Source: Onchocerca lupi
Taxonomy: Eukaryota > Nematoda > Chromadorea > Rhabditida > Onchocercidae
NCBI GenBank assembly: GCA_028564675.1
Contig: JAOVVO010000104.1
Span: forward strand, 98,082 to 162,081
DNA: 64,000 bases
Direction: 5' to 3'
A program made the translations under genes and the position numbers. Below, piece by piece: positions 11,311 to 24,500 of the stretch. Numbering within the stretch: position 1 is the stretch's first letter; each line of letters begins with the position of its first letter. A model generated the notes under the pieces. It was given only the letters and a program-made list of their open reading frames with translations, had not been told where the DNA came from and ran no database searches.

Positions 11311-12628
11311 TTTTTTTTTTTTTTTGTTTTATAATCAAAGATCAATCATTTTGTTCAGTTTAATTTCAAATAATTAATTTCATTTCTATGGGATAGAAAT
11401 TATTTGATACTTTCTTAAATGTTATGCTTGAATGATTACAATTCCTATATAAATATAAAATTATTTCAAATAAAAAAACGGGAAAAAAATTACAACAGGT
11501 ATAGTTAATTAAATTCTTACTTTCTTTAAATTTTAAAATTCCATTAAAATTTTATAAAAATTTTTTTTAATGAAATAAGTTCGTAGAGGTATTATTAAAT
11601 GGAGATGTATTGTTGAATGATTAATTGCACATAACTAATAAAATTCTTTTTTTTTTTTTTTCAAATTTCAAAATTTCATTTATAATTCTTACTTTCTTTA
11701 ATTTTACAATTCTATTCAAAATTTTAAATATTTTTCTCTCTTTTTTTTTTTTTTTAATCTGAATAAGACAGATTATTGAATGATTCATTATACATTACAC
11801 ATAAATAATGAAATTCCATCACTTTTTTTTTTTTTTTTTGAAATTCCAAAATTCCATTCATAATTTCTGCTCCTTTTTTTTTTCAATTCTACAATTCTAT
11901 TCAAAATTTCTATTTTTTGTTTTTTCCTTTGAGTTTTAAAATTTGATAGACAATATTTTTGAATTATATATTGATTTCCATGATTGTATTGTTAAATAAT
12001 TCATTATATATTATTAATAAAATTTCAACTTATTTTTTCTTCAGTTTCAAAATTTCATTCATAATTACTGCTTTTTTTTTTTTTTTAAATTCTACAATTC
12101 GATTCAAAATTTTTACAATTTTAAAAATTTGCTAGACATGTGATTTTTTTTTTTCTATCATTTTATTGATTTCCTTTAACATATCATTGAATGACTCATT
12201 TGAAATTTCAAAAAAAAAAAAGAAAAATTCGTTTATCTACACTTATATTTCTAAAAAATGTGAAAGAATGAATATTTCTGATGTTGAAGTATATTCTTCT
12301 ATGTCTACAAACGAATCAAAATGTAAGATGCGAGAAAACCAAACTTTTTTTTCATCAATTTTTCGATATGAAAGAGAAAAAAGGTGAAAAGAAGATGAAA
12401 AAGAAAGAAAAGGAAAAGAATAAAATATTTCAAGCTTTTTTTTTTTTTTTTTTTTTTTGATCCTGAAAACGCAAATAATTTGAAGCTTAAAAATGGCTTA
12501 GGCTTAAAAAGTTTTTTGAAAAAAAAAAAAAAAAAAAGAAAAACAAGTGGTTGGTGTTATTTACAGCATTCTTTCCTTCGAGATAGAAATTTTTACAATA
12601 TACAAAAGTTCAATTTATTGCTATCATT

Positions 12629-12654
12629 TGTTGTTGTTGTTGTTGTTGTTGTTG
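12629..12654. repeat. (GTT)n microsatellite
   Basis: About eight GTT units in a row. Confidence 0.9.
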
Positions 12655-13506
12655 CTATTTAGTTTATTTTTCGTATTTATTTAACAAAAGTTAATAATGA
12701 GTTAATTAACGAATAATTTCAGATCTAATTGTAGAATTCTTTGCTTGTATTTTTTTTTTTCCTTTCGTCGAAAATTTATAAAAATTGACAATTTTTTCAA
12801 TCAATATTATCAGATTATCACGATTATCAATAGGAAATATTAGGGAAAATAATAGCTTAGCTTAGATTTGATTAATAGTTGTATAGTTCTTTTTTCATCT
12901 TTTTTTTTTTCTCGAAATTTTGCAAAAATTTATAATTTTTCATTCGATATTACCATATTGTCATGATTATCAGTAATAGGAGATACCAAGTAAAATGATA
13001 GTTTGGATTTGATTGATAAAATATGTATAGTATCATTTTTCTATGATTATATGCTATCTTTTCAATCTTATCATACATCATTTGTTGATATAATTACATT
13101 TAAAATTCCGAATTTTTTCAAATTTCCGTGATATACTTTTCATAGAATTTCATTATTATTTAGTCAATTCAATATGATGAAAAAATGACAGTGATAAGCT
13201 TAATAGATAAAAATGATAATAATGATGCTCAAATGATAAGACATTTACGCAAGGCTTGATAGAAAGATGATTGATGATTATGGATATTTAAATGGAAAAA
13301 AAAAATTTGTTTAGATTAGATTTGAAAAGAAAAATAATAAATGATAATACTCAGATGACAAGATGTACAGATGAGAAATTGAAATGGAAATGATAATAAT
13401 GATAAGTTGAGTTTTGAACTAAAAAAATGCTCAGACTTTGATTTGAAATAAAAATGATAATAATGATAAGAAAAATTTTGAACTAAGCTTGAGAGGAAAA
13501 GATAAT

Positions 13507-13532
13507 GATGATGATGATGATGATGATGATGA
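13507..13532. repeat. (GAT)n microsatellite
   Basis: About eight GAT units in a row. Confidence 0.9.
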
Positions 13533-13831
13533 TAAATGTTCAGACTAAGTTTGAAATGAAAGAATTTAGTTTTATTTGTGATAGGAAGAGAGGAGAGAAG
13601 AAGAAAAAGAAGAAGCAAACGGTTGGCAACAATTATATTTAACTTTTATTGAATTGCAAGTCTGAACATTCGAAAGATAATGGTTGTATTATCTTCAAAT
13701 TTTCATTTTCCTATTATTTTAGTACTCGAATGAAACATCAAACTTTCAAACTCTCTTTTTGGAAACTTTTTTTTTTTTTTTATGATTTTTCTTTCAAATA
13801 TTTTTTATCATTTTATATCATTTCAGCGAAC

Positions 13832-13990
13832 TGATATTAATATACAAATCTGTTATCATTTCTTATCATAAATGAACTAATTGAATTGATATTAATATGC
13901 AAATTTGTTATCATTGCTTATAATAAATGAACTAATTGAATTGATATTAATATGCAAATTTGTTATCATTCCGTATCATAAGTGAATTAA
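13832..13990. repeat. 55-bp tandem repeat, about 2.9 copies
   Basis: Copies start with TGATATTAATAT at 13832, 13887 and 13942, exactly 55 bp apart, each followed by CAAATTTGTTATCATT-like sequence and, in the first two, AATGAACTAATTGAAT. Copies are highly similar, so the array is recent. Confidence 0.85.
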
Positions 13991-16900
13991 TATTACTATA
14001 AATATATGTACTTATATTACTTTATTCTATTATTAACTTAGTCGATGTCAATTTTTTAGTTAAATTTTTATCATTTCAAATGAAATATCAAATTTCAAAT
14101 TCTTCTTTTACGTATCATTTCAATATCCAATTTTTCTTTCAAATATTTTTTATCATTTCATATCATGAATAAAATAATATTAATATATTAATTTTTATCA
14201 TTTCATATTATAAATGAATTAATATTAATTTTTTTCTTCGATCATGATACTGACGATGCATTCATCCAAAAAATTAAATGCTTACAAAACTATTCAGGGA
14301 AAATTCTATTATTTCGGTTTTGATTTTTTTTCTAAAATTTAATTAAATTAAGTTAAAGAAAAGAAAAAAAACGTGCAATTGAGATAAATTGTTTGATATT
14401 ATTTGGCAATATTTGTCTAATTCTGATTTTTTAGCTATCAATTTTTATTGAAATATTTGATGTGATTGATATTTCCAATTTTATTAATTTTTTATTGATT
14501 ATAATACCATTACTAGAAATCGAATCAATTTCAATTTTCTTTCATTCAAACTTTCTTCTAAACTTGACAAGAAAAAATCATATTTCGAGAAAATTACCCA
14601 ATCTTTTCATAATTTGATAATTTTTAAGAATAGTCATTTGCCGAGTCCAGGAATTTATTCAGTCGTCTAATTGAAATTGATTTTTTTTTCCAATAATAAT
14701 ACTGAATAATAAGAATAATAATACAGTAACAAAATAGCAATTAATAATAATAATACTAAATAATAATAATGATAAGAATAACAGTAATTGAAATAAGAAT
14801 AATAATATTGCAAAATACACTTTTAATTGCTTAACCTTACTGTTAATTATCATTGTTAATTAAAAAAATTGGATATTATCAATGTGATTGATAAGTTTAA
14901 ATAGAAGGCTTATGGTCAATATTGTGATATGTCAAAAAAGTTATAATCATAAATTGAATTTTAAGAAAAATCAAAAATTAGGAAATTGATAAATGAATTC
15001 TAATAGAATGTACATGTTACCAATATAAGATTTCTGTAAAAATATAAACAATTTAATTCTTTTTTTTCTGGTTTCAAAATATAAAAGTACTCATAAATTG
15101 AATTTCAAAAAAAAAAAAAAAAAGGAAAAACCTCAAGGATTTATTAACTGGAAATTGATAAACGAATAACCGATAAACATATTTGTAACCAAAACAAGAA
15201 TTCTTTCAAAACATAAACAACTTCTTTTTTTTTTTTTATTTTTTGATTTCAAAACATGAAAATATTTAGCAAACTTAATTTTTTCATTTTCAAATTTTTC
15301 ACTTAATATTTTATGCGAGAAATAATAAACATGAAAAGTGATGCAGGAAAAATAGGATAAAGGATTTCAAAAAAAACTTTAAAAATTTCAAAAATTCTAT
15401 TCTATCTATTTTTACTAGTAGAAATTTTAAACAGAACAGAAATTCGCTTTTTCCTTTTCTTTTTTCATTTTCCATTCTATATAGTTTAAATATAACTAGT
15501 AGAAAATTTTTGGAACAACAAAATTCTTTTAAAATTTTGAAAAAAGAAAAAAAAAACGCGAAAAGAGAAAATGTTTATGTTAAAATTATTCTTGCCAGCA
15601 TACTTTTCTTTGTATTATTTTCATCATTTTTAAAAGAATTTTTATTTTTAAAAATTTAAAATAATTTTGTTCAAAATTTTTATAAAAATTTATACAATAT
15701 GCCATTTTTTTTTTCTTTACGAAAAATTTTTTTACAAAATGAACTTACAAATTCAAACTTCATGTGTAATCATTTCCTTTGCTTCATTCTTTCATTTTTT
15801 TTTTTCTCCATTTTTCATTACATTCATTTTCAAAAAAACTTTAAAATTTTCAGCTCTTTTCATCAATCTTTTCTTGCTATCCTCTTTTTAACTATTCCGT
15901 CACATTTCAAATTTGCTATTTAAGCAACTATTAATTTTGCTTAGCTTTGCTAACTGATTTTCTTTTTTTTTTTTTTTTTTTTTTGCTTTACTTCAATGAT
16001 TTATTATACAAAAAAAAAGTCTAGCATTTGTTTTTTTTTTTTTTTTTTTCTTCATTCAAATAATTTCGTGTTTTCCTTTTTTCTAATCTAAATTTGTATT
16101 CATTTTTTTTTTTTGTGAAATTTTGTTTTCAAATATAAAATTATTTTTATTGCTGAATAAATTTATCAAGTGATTTTTAATTAATTCAGTGTTTAAAATG
16201 AAAATTTTTGCTTAATTACTATTATATTTCGTTGATTTTTTATTAATAAACCATTTATCTTTTCTTCTCATGAATTTTTCAGTAATTATATTTTTTTATA
16301 TTAAGTAAAAATTATATGATATTAAAAAATCATGCTTTAATAATTATATTAGTTATATATTAAGTAAAATTAATTAATGAATGCTCAATTGATATGTAAA
16401 TATGATCACAATTTAAGTTTTTTTCTTTTTTTTTCTTATCTTCAGCATTTTCTTTCTCAAATTTAAATAGAATAGTAAATTTTGTTTCAAAATTTTTCAT
16501 ATCATCGATAAAAAAAAAAAAAAAAATTAAAAAATTTGTAATTTAAATGCATGAATAAATACCAAAAATATTTGACACTAAGCATTTGTTTAATTAATTT
16601 AAAATAAATTACTGAAACTTATTTCTAAAAAATTTTGCCATTTTCAAGATATTTAACCGTTTTAATCAAAAATTAATTCTAAAAAATTCTTTATTGCATA
16701 TGACGAAATCATTTTTCATATATTTCATATTTTTACTTTAATTTGAAATAATATGATTTAGATTATATTAAATATACATTTAATATATATCAATGCATTA
16801 TATATATTGAAATTAATAAATGATGGAATATGTGCACATGACATTTAATTATAAAATTTTAATTATTATATTTTGCTTTAAATAATAACTTAAAATAATG

Positions 16901-18629
16901 ACATAAAATATTTCATATTAATCGAATTTATTTATGCATTGCACGAGATATTAAATATAAGTCTTTCACTTGATTTAAAAAAAAGTTAAATATAATCTAG
17001 TATCTCTGTTTTAACATAAAATTAATTATTCATTTTCATTCAAGTTTTAAATTCCAATTTTTTTTTTGCTTCATTGGAAATAAAAATTTGAGTAATATTC
17101 TTGGTAATCATAATTCTTGCATGATTTTCCTTCTGTATTATAGACATTTAATACACTTCATACATTTTATGCATTTAGATATTTAATTTCAAATTAAATT
17201 TGAATATCTAAATACATCTAAATTATGAAATTAAATTAAATGTCGAAATTATAGACAGATATCATGAAGTTAGATTGAACATCTAAATTATTGATAGATA
17301 ATATTACTCAAATTAAATTTTATTAAAATATCGATTACCACAAAAAAAGTGAATCAAAAAATATCAAATACTTTATTTTGGTATGAAATAATAATAATTG
17401 AACAAATTTGCAATTTCGTATGGTAATTTATAATTTTAAGCAGATACTGATTACACTATTTGAGAAATATCATATATCATTTTTACTCTGAAATGATAAT
17501 AATCCAACAATTTTACAATTTTATTTAATAATTTTCAAATTTTAAGCAAAACTTTCATTTTACACCCTTTTTTTTCCTCACTTGTCCTCTTTTTTCCTCC
17601 ATCATTTTCGTAATTTTTCAATTTTATATTTTTAGGAATAATTGATGATAATAAAAGTAGAAATTTTGAATTTATCATGGAAATGATAAATTCCTTTGAA
17701 TTTTAATTCTGAAATTATCTTGATTTTGAATTTTGATAGTGAAAAAAATATTTTTTTTCAAATAATTTCAAACTGTCATTTAAGACTGATTATTTTTTAT
17801 GCTTATCATTAAAGGAGAAAAGAGAAATGAAAAGAAGCCGCTAATTTTTTTCTTTCATATTTTTATCAGTATAAGTCTCTTTCTTTTCTTTTTTTTAATT
17901 ATTCGTCTGAAAAGAGAAGACAAAAATTTTTAAAATCTTTATATTCAAACTACTTTATATGTACAGTATCATTATCAGTGATCATTATCACTACTAATCT
18001 TTCATCCCAAAATCCATATATTGTACATTATTTATCATTATCATTAATAATGATAAGAAGGAAAAATCGCATACATAAATATCTTCAATCACAGTCAAAT
18101 TTTAGTTAATCTTATCCTTTTTTTTCCTTCTTTCTTTCTCCTCTCTTTGATATCATACTCTTTTCTTTGTTATCAATAATTTTGATAAAATATGCAAAAA
18201 TGAAAATTGTTCTTTTCTTCCTTTTTTATCAGATAAGCTGTTTTGTATTTTATCTTTTTTTATTTTTTTTCTTTTTTCTTTTCATATAAAAGCTGCAATT
18301 TTCCTTTTTTTTTTTTTTTTTGATTTGAAATGATAATTTTCATCATTTAAATGAATTATTATTTAGACATGAGCAAAAATTACTTTTTAAATTTAAGTTA
18401 ATGAAAAAAAAAAATTATTAGAAGAATGACTTTGCTTATCAAAATTTTAAATGCTATCGATAAATTGATAGCATTTTTGGAATTATTCTTAATTTATTTG
18501 AACATTACGATGAATTACTTTGATTCAGTTTTTTCTTTTTTTCTTAATAATAAAATTTTATAAAATTCTCGAAAGAAAATCATATTATTTCCTAAATTAT
18601 TTTCTAACAATATAAACAATTCTTTCTTC
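13991..18629. other. AT-rich intergenic sequence, nothing recognised
   Basis: Low-complexity AT sequence with F/I/K/N-rich short frames on both strands. No domain signature, RNA gene or element boundaries seen. Confidence 0.45.
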
Positions 18630-18806
18630 AATTATTTTTAGAATTAATTTGAAAAAAACAAAAGAAAAAAAAATAAAAATGAAAATAATGAATTGTATTT
18701 GATAATAATATTGGGAATTATTTTTAGAATTGATTTGAAAAAAACAAAAAAAAAAATAAAAAATAAAAAAGAAAATAATGAATTGTATTTGATAATAATA
18801 TTGGGA
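18630..18806. repeat. Tandem duplication, period about 86-90 bp
   Basis: Two copies share AATTATTTTTAGAATT, GATTTGAAAAAAACAAAA, and GAAAATAATGAATTGTATTT followed by GATAATAATATTGGGA. The last blocks are 90 bp apart (18681 and 18771); the length difference lies in A-rich tracts. Confidence 0.85.
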
Positions 18807-20080
18807 TGTTATATTTAAAAATAATTGCATCAATTTTTAATTTTATCATTAAATTTAATTCAATTATCAAAATATTTCGTATTTAGGATGATAAATTTTG
18901 CAATATTATTATACCAGACGAAAAATATTTAATGTCGTATTTTAAACGATGTAATTTATCATATTTTGAATTATTATTTTTAATTTTCAACTAAAATTTA
19001 AAATTAAATTAGCATCTTTTTCTTTTTCAAACTATTCATTTTATACTCTCATCAAAGAATTAAATCACTTTTTTCTCTTTTTTTTTGAATGAATTTACAA
19101 AATAAATTTCACGAATGATAGAAATGAATAGTGCTTAAATTGATATTATTTAGATATTCTCATAATAAAATTCTGCCCGTTTTTCCCAGACATAAAATCA
19201 ATCATTTTAATAATATTTTTTTAATTAATTCATAAATTCTTTAAAAAATTTTCATGAAAAATTAATTAGGAAAGGGCTATTTCAAATGTTTATTTTTGCC
19301 TAATGGACTTTTTTCCTTCTTTTTTGTTAATAATTTAATTTATATTTTTTAGTGGAAAAAATAAATCAATTAAATAAATTCGATTTTATTTTAATAATTT
19401 ACACTTTTCTTTAATTAATTCATTTATTCAAATATTATTGTATTTGAGAAATTGAACTTAACGAATTTATTTGCTTTTCAGATTATTGCAATCCTTAAAT
19501 GTTTTACTTATTGGTTATAATTACTAAAAATTATCAGTATTTTTTATCAGTTAAACTTTCAGACTAAATCTTGCTCATTGCATAGTATTGATTACAAATA
19601 ATATGAAATGGAAAAAAAGTGAATTTAAAATTTTTTAAGCGTATAATTCATAATATTTAACAGATTAGAAATTAAAATAAAAGTTTTAAATTTGTAATTT
19701 CTCATGCTTAATATATTTTTATAACATTACAATCAAAAAAGTGTTCTTTTTATCAAAAAAAAAAAAAAAAGTTACAAGCATTGGCTGGTTTATCATTGTA
19801 CTTATCATTATCATTTTCTGAAAATTTTCGAAACTTAGCTTTTATGATCTTCGATTATTTCTAATTTTTATCATTTAAGCTTCATATGATGAAATGTAAA
19901 AGATTGATTGTTTTCAAATTAGCTTAATTAATTTACAAATGAATTTTTAAGTTTTATTGTTATAAGTTTTAAATTTTATTTTTCACGAATGGCAAACATA
20001 TGTCAAGATAGGTAGGAAAATCAGTTAATTTTTTCTTTTTTGTATTTTTTATGTTCCATCTATTTTTCACAAAAATTTTT

Positions 20081-20117
<37 letters not shown>

Positions 20118-21322
20118 GATAAACAATCTATCAATTGCAGAAATATTAGTTCTCAGTTATATCAAAGATACTTTAAATTCTATCTTTTAGACATTTTGCA
20201 AGCATTTTATCGTCAAATTTCAATCAAAAAAGGAATGAGAAAAAAGTGGAAAACAAAGAATTTAGAAACGAATGTTACATTTTTATTTGTGAAATTAAAA
20301 TCGAAATTAAAAAAAGAAAAAGAAAAACAGAATAAGGAGAATTTAAAGATAAATATTATTTATTCATTCGAATTCATTTTTCAAAATTTAAAAGCGATCA
20401 TTTCGAATCATTAAAATTACCATCTCACTGCAAATATATATTATTTAAGTAAAATTTGTTATATATCATCAAAATTGTCTTTTCTTAAAATTTTAATTTT
20501 TATTATTATTTCAATTATTGTATTACTTTTTTATTCGGCAATTTAATTACCTTTTCAATTATTTATAAAATTGATCATATAAATTGATTTCCTTAGAGTC
20601 TAATCTATATCTATATGTTACAATTGAGGATAAAATTGAAACAACGATAAAAGAATAAGTCTATGATAAATTTTAAGTAATAGTAATTGGATGATTTAAG
20701 TACTTAAGATTAATTGATCAATGATCAATTTGAATAAATAAAAAAATTATTTTTACAACAAATATGCTATTTTTTCATGCAAAATTTATTAAATTTTACA
20801 AATAATTTATTTAATTTATTAGTTCACCAATAAATTTTTTAGCTTTTTTTGTTCGGAAATTAGTGTTAAAATTCAATTTTATTTGTGCAATTTGATCAAT
20901 TAAAATTTCGCAGACATTTATTTTACTTATTTAAAGTTATTATATCCTGTCTTTTTAAATTATATAGAATGCGAATCTTGTTGAGAAATGCGTCAAACGT
21001 GCTTTCTTTTTTTTCTTCTTTTTTTTTTTTTTTCTTTCAAAATATAAAATCGCAATTGCCATTCGTAATTCATCGTTTAAAAAAGAATTTATTATTTCAG
21101 CATGGAATTTATAAAATTTGGAAGATTGCATGGATTTTTTGCTATTATTTGCACTTAATTGATAATGTGAAACGAATAGGGAATTTGGGAATTGATTGTG
21201 GACATTGATAATCATCAGGAATTAATTATTATCGAAATTAATAATTATGGGAATTAATGAATATGGAAATTGGTTTTTTATATGTAATTGGAGGAATTCG
21301 TAAATTAAAATAAAGAAAACAA
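18807..21322. other. AT-rich sequence immediately upstream of perlecan
   Basis: No recognised coding sequence. It includes a T-run of about 35 nt near 20080-20113. As the sequence directly before the signal-peptide exon it is the likely promoter region, but no specific element stands out. Confidence 0.4.
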
Positions 21323-21333
21323 GTTTTTTTCAG
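21323..21333 (+). promoter_or_regulatory. Possible trans-splice (spliced-leader) acceptor before the perlecan ATG
   Basis: AGTTTTTTTCAG ending at 21333 is a strong nematode 3' splice site 90 nt before the ATG at 21424. All three frames from 21334 meet a stop before the ATG, so the sequence between is untranslated. That fits a spliced-leader site or a 5' UTR exon better than an internal coding exon. Confidence 0.45.
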
Positions 21334-21423
21334 TATTTTTCCCACATTTTTCACTGTGAATATTGCTCGAAAATTAATTAATTAAAAAAAAATTAAAATT
21401 TCTAATTAATAGTGATAACAGGT

Positions 21424-21544
21424 ATGAGGGAGTTATGCCGACTAAGGATATTGTTATCACCGTTGGTACTAGCACAACTATTATTATTACTATTAAGTTC
21501 TACTGTTACTGCTAAAGCATGGAATGATTGGACTTATAGTCGAT
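21424..21544 (+). CDS. unc-52: Exon: perlecan start and signal peptide
   Basis: The ATG at 21424 has an in-frame stop upstream at 21403-21405. It begins MRELCRLRIL, followed by a long hydrophobic core (LVLAQLLLLLLSSTVTA) and a plausible cleavage after TAKA. This is a classical secretory signal peptide. The donor is CGAT|GTAAGT, phase 1 out. A non-ATG frame extends only to 21412 and adds nothing. Confidence 0.85.
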
Positions 21545-24500
21545 GTAAGTTTTTTGAAAAGATAAAAAAAAACAAATTGAAATTAAATACAAAAATTAAA
21601 TACTTTAAAAATTTGAAAATTATAATCTTTAATTTAACATTTTTAGTAATTTAAAAATATCATAATTTTACCTATAAACTACCAGTATTAACTATTACAA
21701 TTATATGAAAATAAGTCAAAAAAAATTAATTTGTCAATTAATAAGCATTTAATAATAATTTATTAATTGTTTTCAAAATTTTTCAATTAAAAATTCAATT
21801 TAATCACATAGCAAGTAACTTGAACAAAAAAGAAAAAAAAGAAAATATTAAATCAAATACAGATTGATACAAAATTTTAGTGTGAAACGAAAGATTTTGA
21901 AAAAGCTTACAGTATTGATAATTTTGAAAGTATGATTGATAATTTTTTAATATGTTAACAAAAATTTCCATAATTTAATCAATTATCATTAATCTGCCTA
22001 TTGATGTAATAATTTCACACTTTAAATATAAAAGATATTATTAAATAGCAAGCACAATTGAAATTTTTTTATTATTTTAAAATTCCAAAAAAATTTTATA
22101 TATTCTGAAATTGTATTTTATTTAATATTTTAAATTATATTTAAAAAAATTCAATCAATTTACTATTATTTCAGATCAAAGTGTCAATGATTATCGTCCA
22201 CATTGTTAGTTTTATAGTTCATAAGTGTGTATCCTAATAATTAATTAGTTATTTTCAAAAAAAAAAAAAAAAGTTAATTTTATTAAAAAAATCCTGACAA
22301 AACAAAATATTAAAAAATAAACTATATAAATCAAATGATAAATGTCAAAAATTGAACGCTAATAAATAGTTATTTTTAAAAGAGGAAAAAATTTTTTCAA
22401 AATTTAATTTTTATGAAAATTGACTTTTTATTTTTTTCACTTTAATTCCGAAAAATTGAGCAAAATTCTGGACTTTTTTTTTTTGTTATTGTTGCAATAA
22501 TTTCTTTGCTTAATAATTTCCATTTAAATAGATATTTTTACTTTAATTTTTACTTTAAAACAGAAAAAAAAGCACTGAAATCCTTTAATAACTATTGCAT
22601 TGTCTAATTTTTTTTTTTTTAATTAGCAAAAATTATTTGATTTTTAGTCTCAGATCCTAATTTCTATTGAAATAATTTTTTACATAATTAGTTGCTTTAG
22701 CAGTAGAAATTAACATTTATCCAACCGAGCAAAATATCTATGAAGGACATGATGCTTCATTTAATTGTCACGCGCGTGCTACTCACGGAATGACGTATCC
22801 GGAAGTCCGATGGACACGTTACGATGCACCGATGCCTACGTCAGCGTACGTAAGAGATGGAAATTTAAGATTTTCATCAGCAACATCGTCTGATAGCGGA
22901 CGATACGTTTGTTCAGCAAGTTTTGGCGGACGAAATTATGATGCATATGCTCAATTCAATGTACAACCGTGTAAGTTTGTAATTAATTTTAGGTTTTTCA
23001 AATTAAATTAATAAAATTGGACAATAATTAGCCCTGAAATTAATGTAAGTAATCAAATATTTTTAAAAATGGCGTAGAAATTTGATCAATAACATCGAAA
23101 TATAGCAATTAATTAGCAATTCTTCTCATTCAATATGATAATTACGTTTCACGTATGTTTCACGCAATCATTACGCTTGACTTTTTTTTAATTTCTTGAA
23201 TCAATGTTATATTCGTATTTTTCGATAGTTTTAGGTTTAACAAAAAAATAGGCAGAAGTTGTGCAATATATTGAATCATATAATTACTATAATATTTGTT
23301 AAAATTAAAAATTTAGAAAAAATTTTCTTTTTTGTGGTTTATGTTTGAAAAATGATTAAATGTGATTAATTAATTAATTAATGGCTATTATTTTGAAGTT
23401 AGCATAAGATTAATTCCATACGAATCAGTTAAGTTTGGTTTAATTTGATTCGATTTAATTTGAATTTAATTATATATCATTGTAATCTTTAAAACATGAC
23501 AGCAATCTATTTTTTATCGATTATTTGATAATAAATTTGATAAATACATCTAATTAATGGATATAATTTATTACTCAATTTTTTTAATCGTTTTCTTCGA
23601 AAATTATTCTGTATAAATCAATATTAAAATCAAAATTAATTTAGTCTTTAATCAGTTGAATTTGATATAAGCAATGTAAAATTCATGCTAAAAAGATATA
23701 ATCAGTGGTCTGTTAAGTTTATTGATTCTTTTTTATTATGTTATCAACTTGATAAACTTTCCTACTTATTTCATTTATTTCAATTTAATTAAAATCCCCA
23801 AAAAAGTCGATAATTATACTATACTATCTTATACCATTAATCATTTCAATTATACTGTTAAAAAAAGTTTTTGTTTTTCCTTTAATTGAAAACTTTTTAC
23901 AAGACTTTGGAAGTTTTCAAGAATTCTAAACTATTGGTTTAGAATTTTTCTTTTTTAACATAAAAAAGAGAAAAGAAAAAATGGATTATTGATTGTTATA
24001 ATATTTCACCGTAAATGATAATAATGCTCCTTAATAAAGTATTATGACGTGAAATCAAATATATGAAATGAAAGTGATATTTCATTTCCTTTATTTATTT
24101 CTATCTTATTTTATTTTAATTCAAAATTGCAAATTTCTCATAAATAGAATTATACATTTCAACTTTTTCAAAATAATGAAAAAATAAATATATGGAATGA
24201 TGTTTTAAACATCTCAGAAAATTAATTTTAACATTTTATAAATATAATATATTTTTTTAACCAATTAATATTCAATTTGATTTAATTTAAATAATTAAAT
24301 ACTAATAAATAATTAATAACATAGCAAATTTATTAAATAATATGTATCGTTTAATCCATATGTATCAATTTTAATTATTTTAAAACAAATATATACAATA
24401 TTTTATTGGACGTGTATTGATAGAATTATTCAATGGGGTGAAAGGTGAAAGGTGAAAAGGTAAAAGGTGAAAAAACAAAAAATGGTATTAAAAGATTTTT

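Larger units (their letters stand above)
11252..13831. other. AT-rich intergenic sequence with simple repeats
   Basis: Contains many T-runs of 12-20 nt (for example near 11647, 11822, 12437), a GTT microsatellite at 12629-12654 and a GAT microsatellite at 13507-13532. From 11640 to 12130 a loosely repeated motif (ACTTTCTTT/AATTTCAAAATTTCATT) recurs. No coding segment is recognised. Confidence 0.45.

Noticed and set aside
20040..20414. 124-codon open frame upstream of perlecan
   Set aside because: Begins in a 35-nt T-run and is low-complexity F/K/N; no supporting splice or domain evidence.
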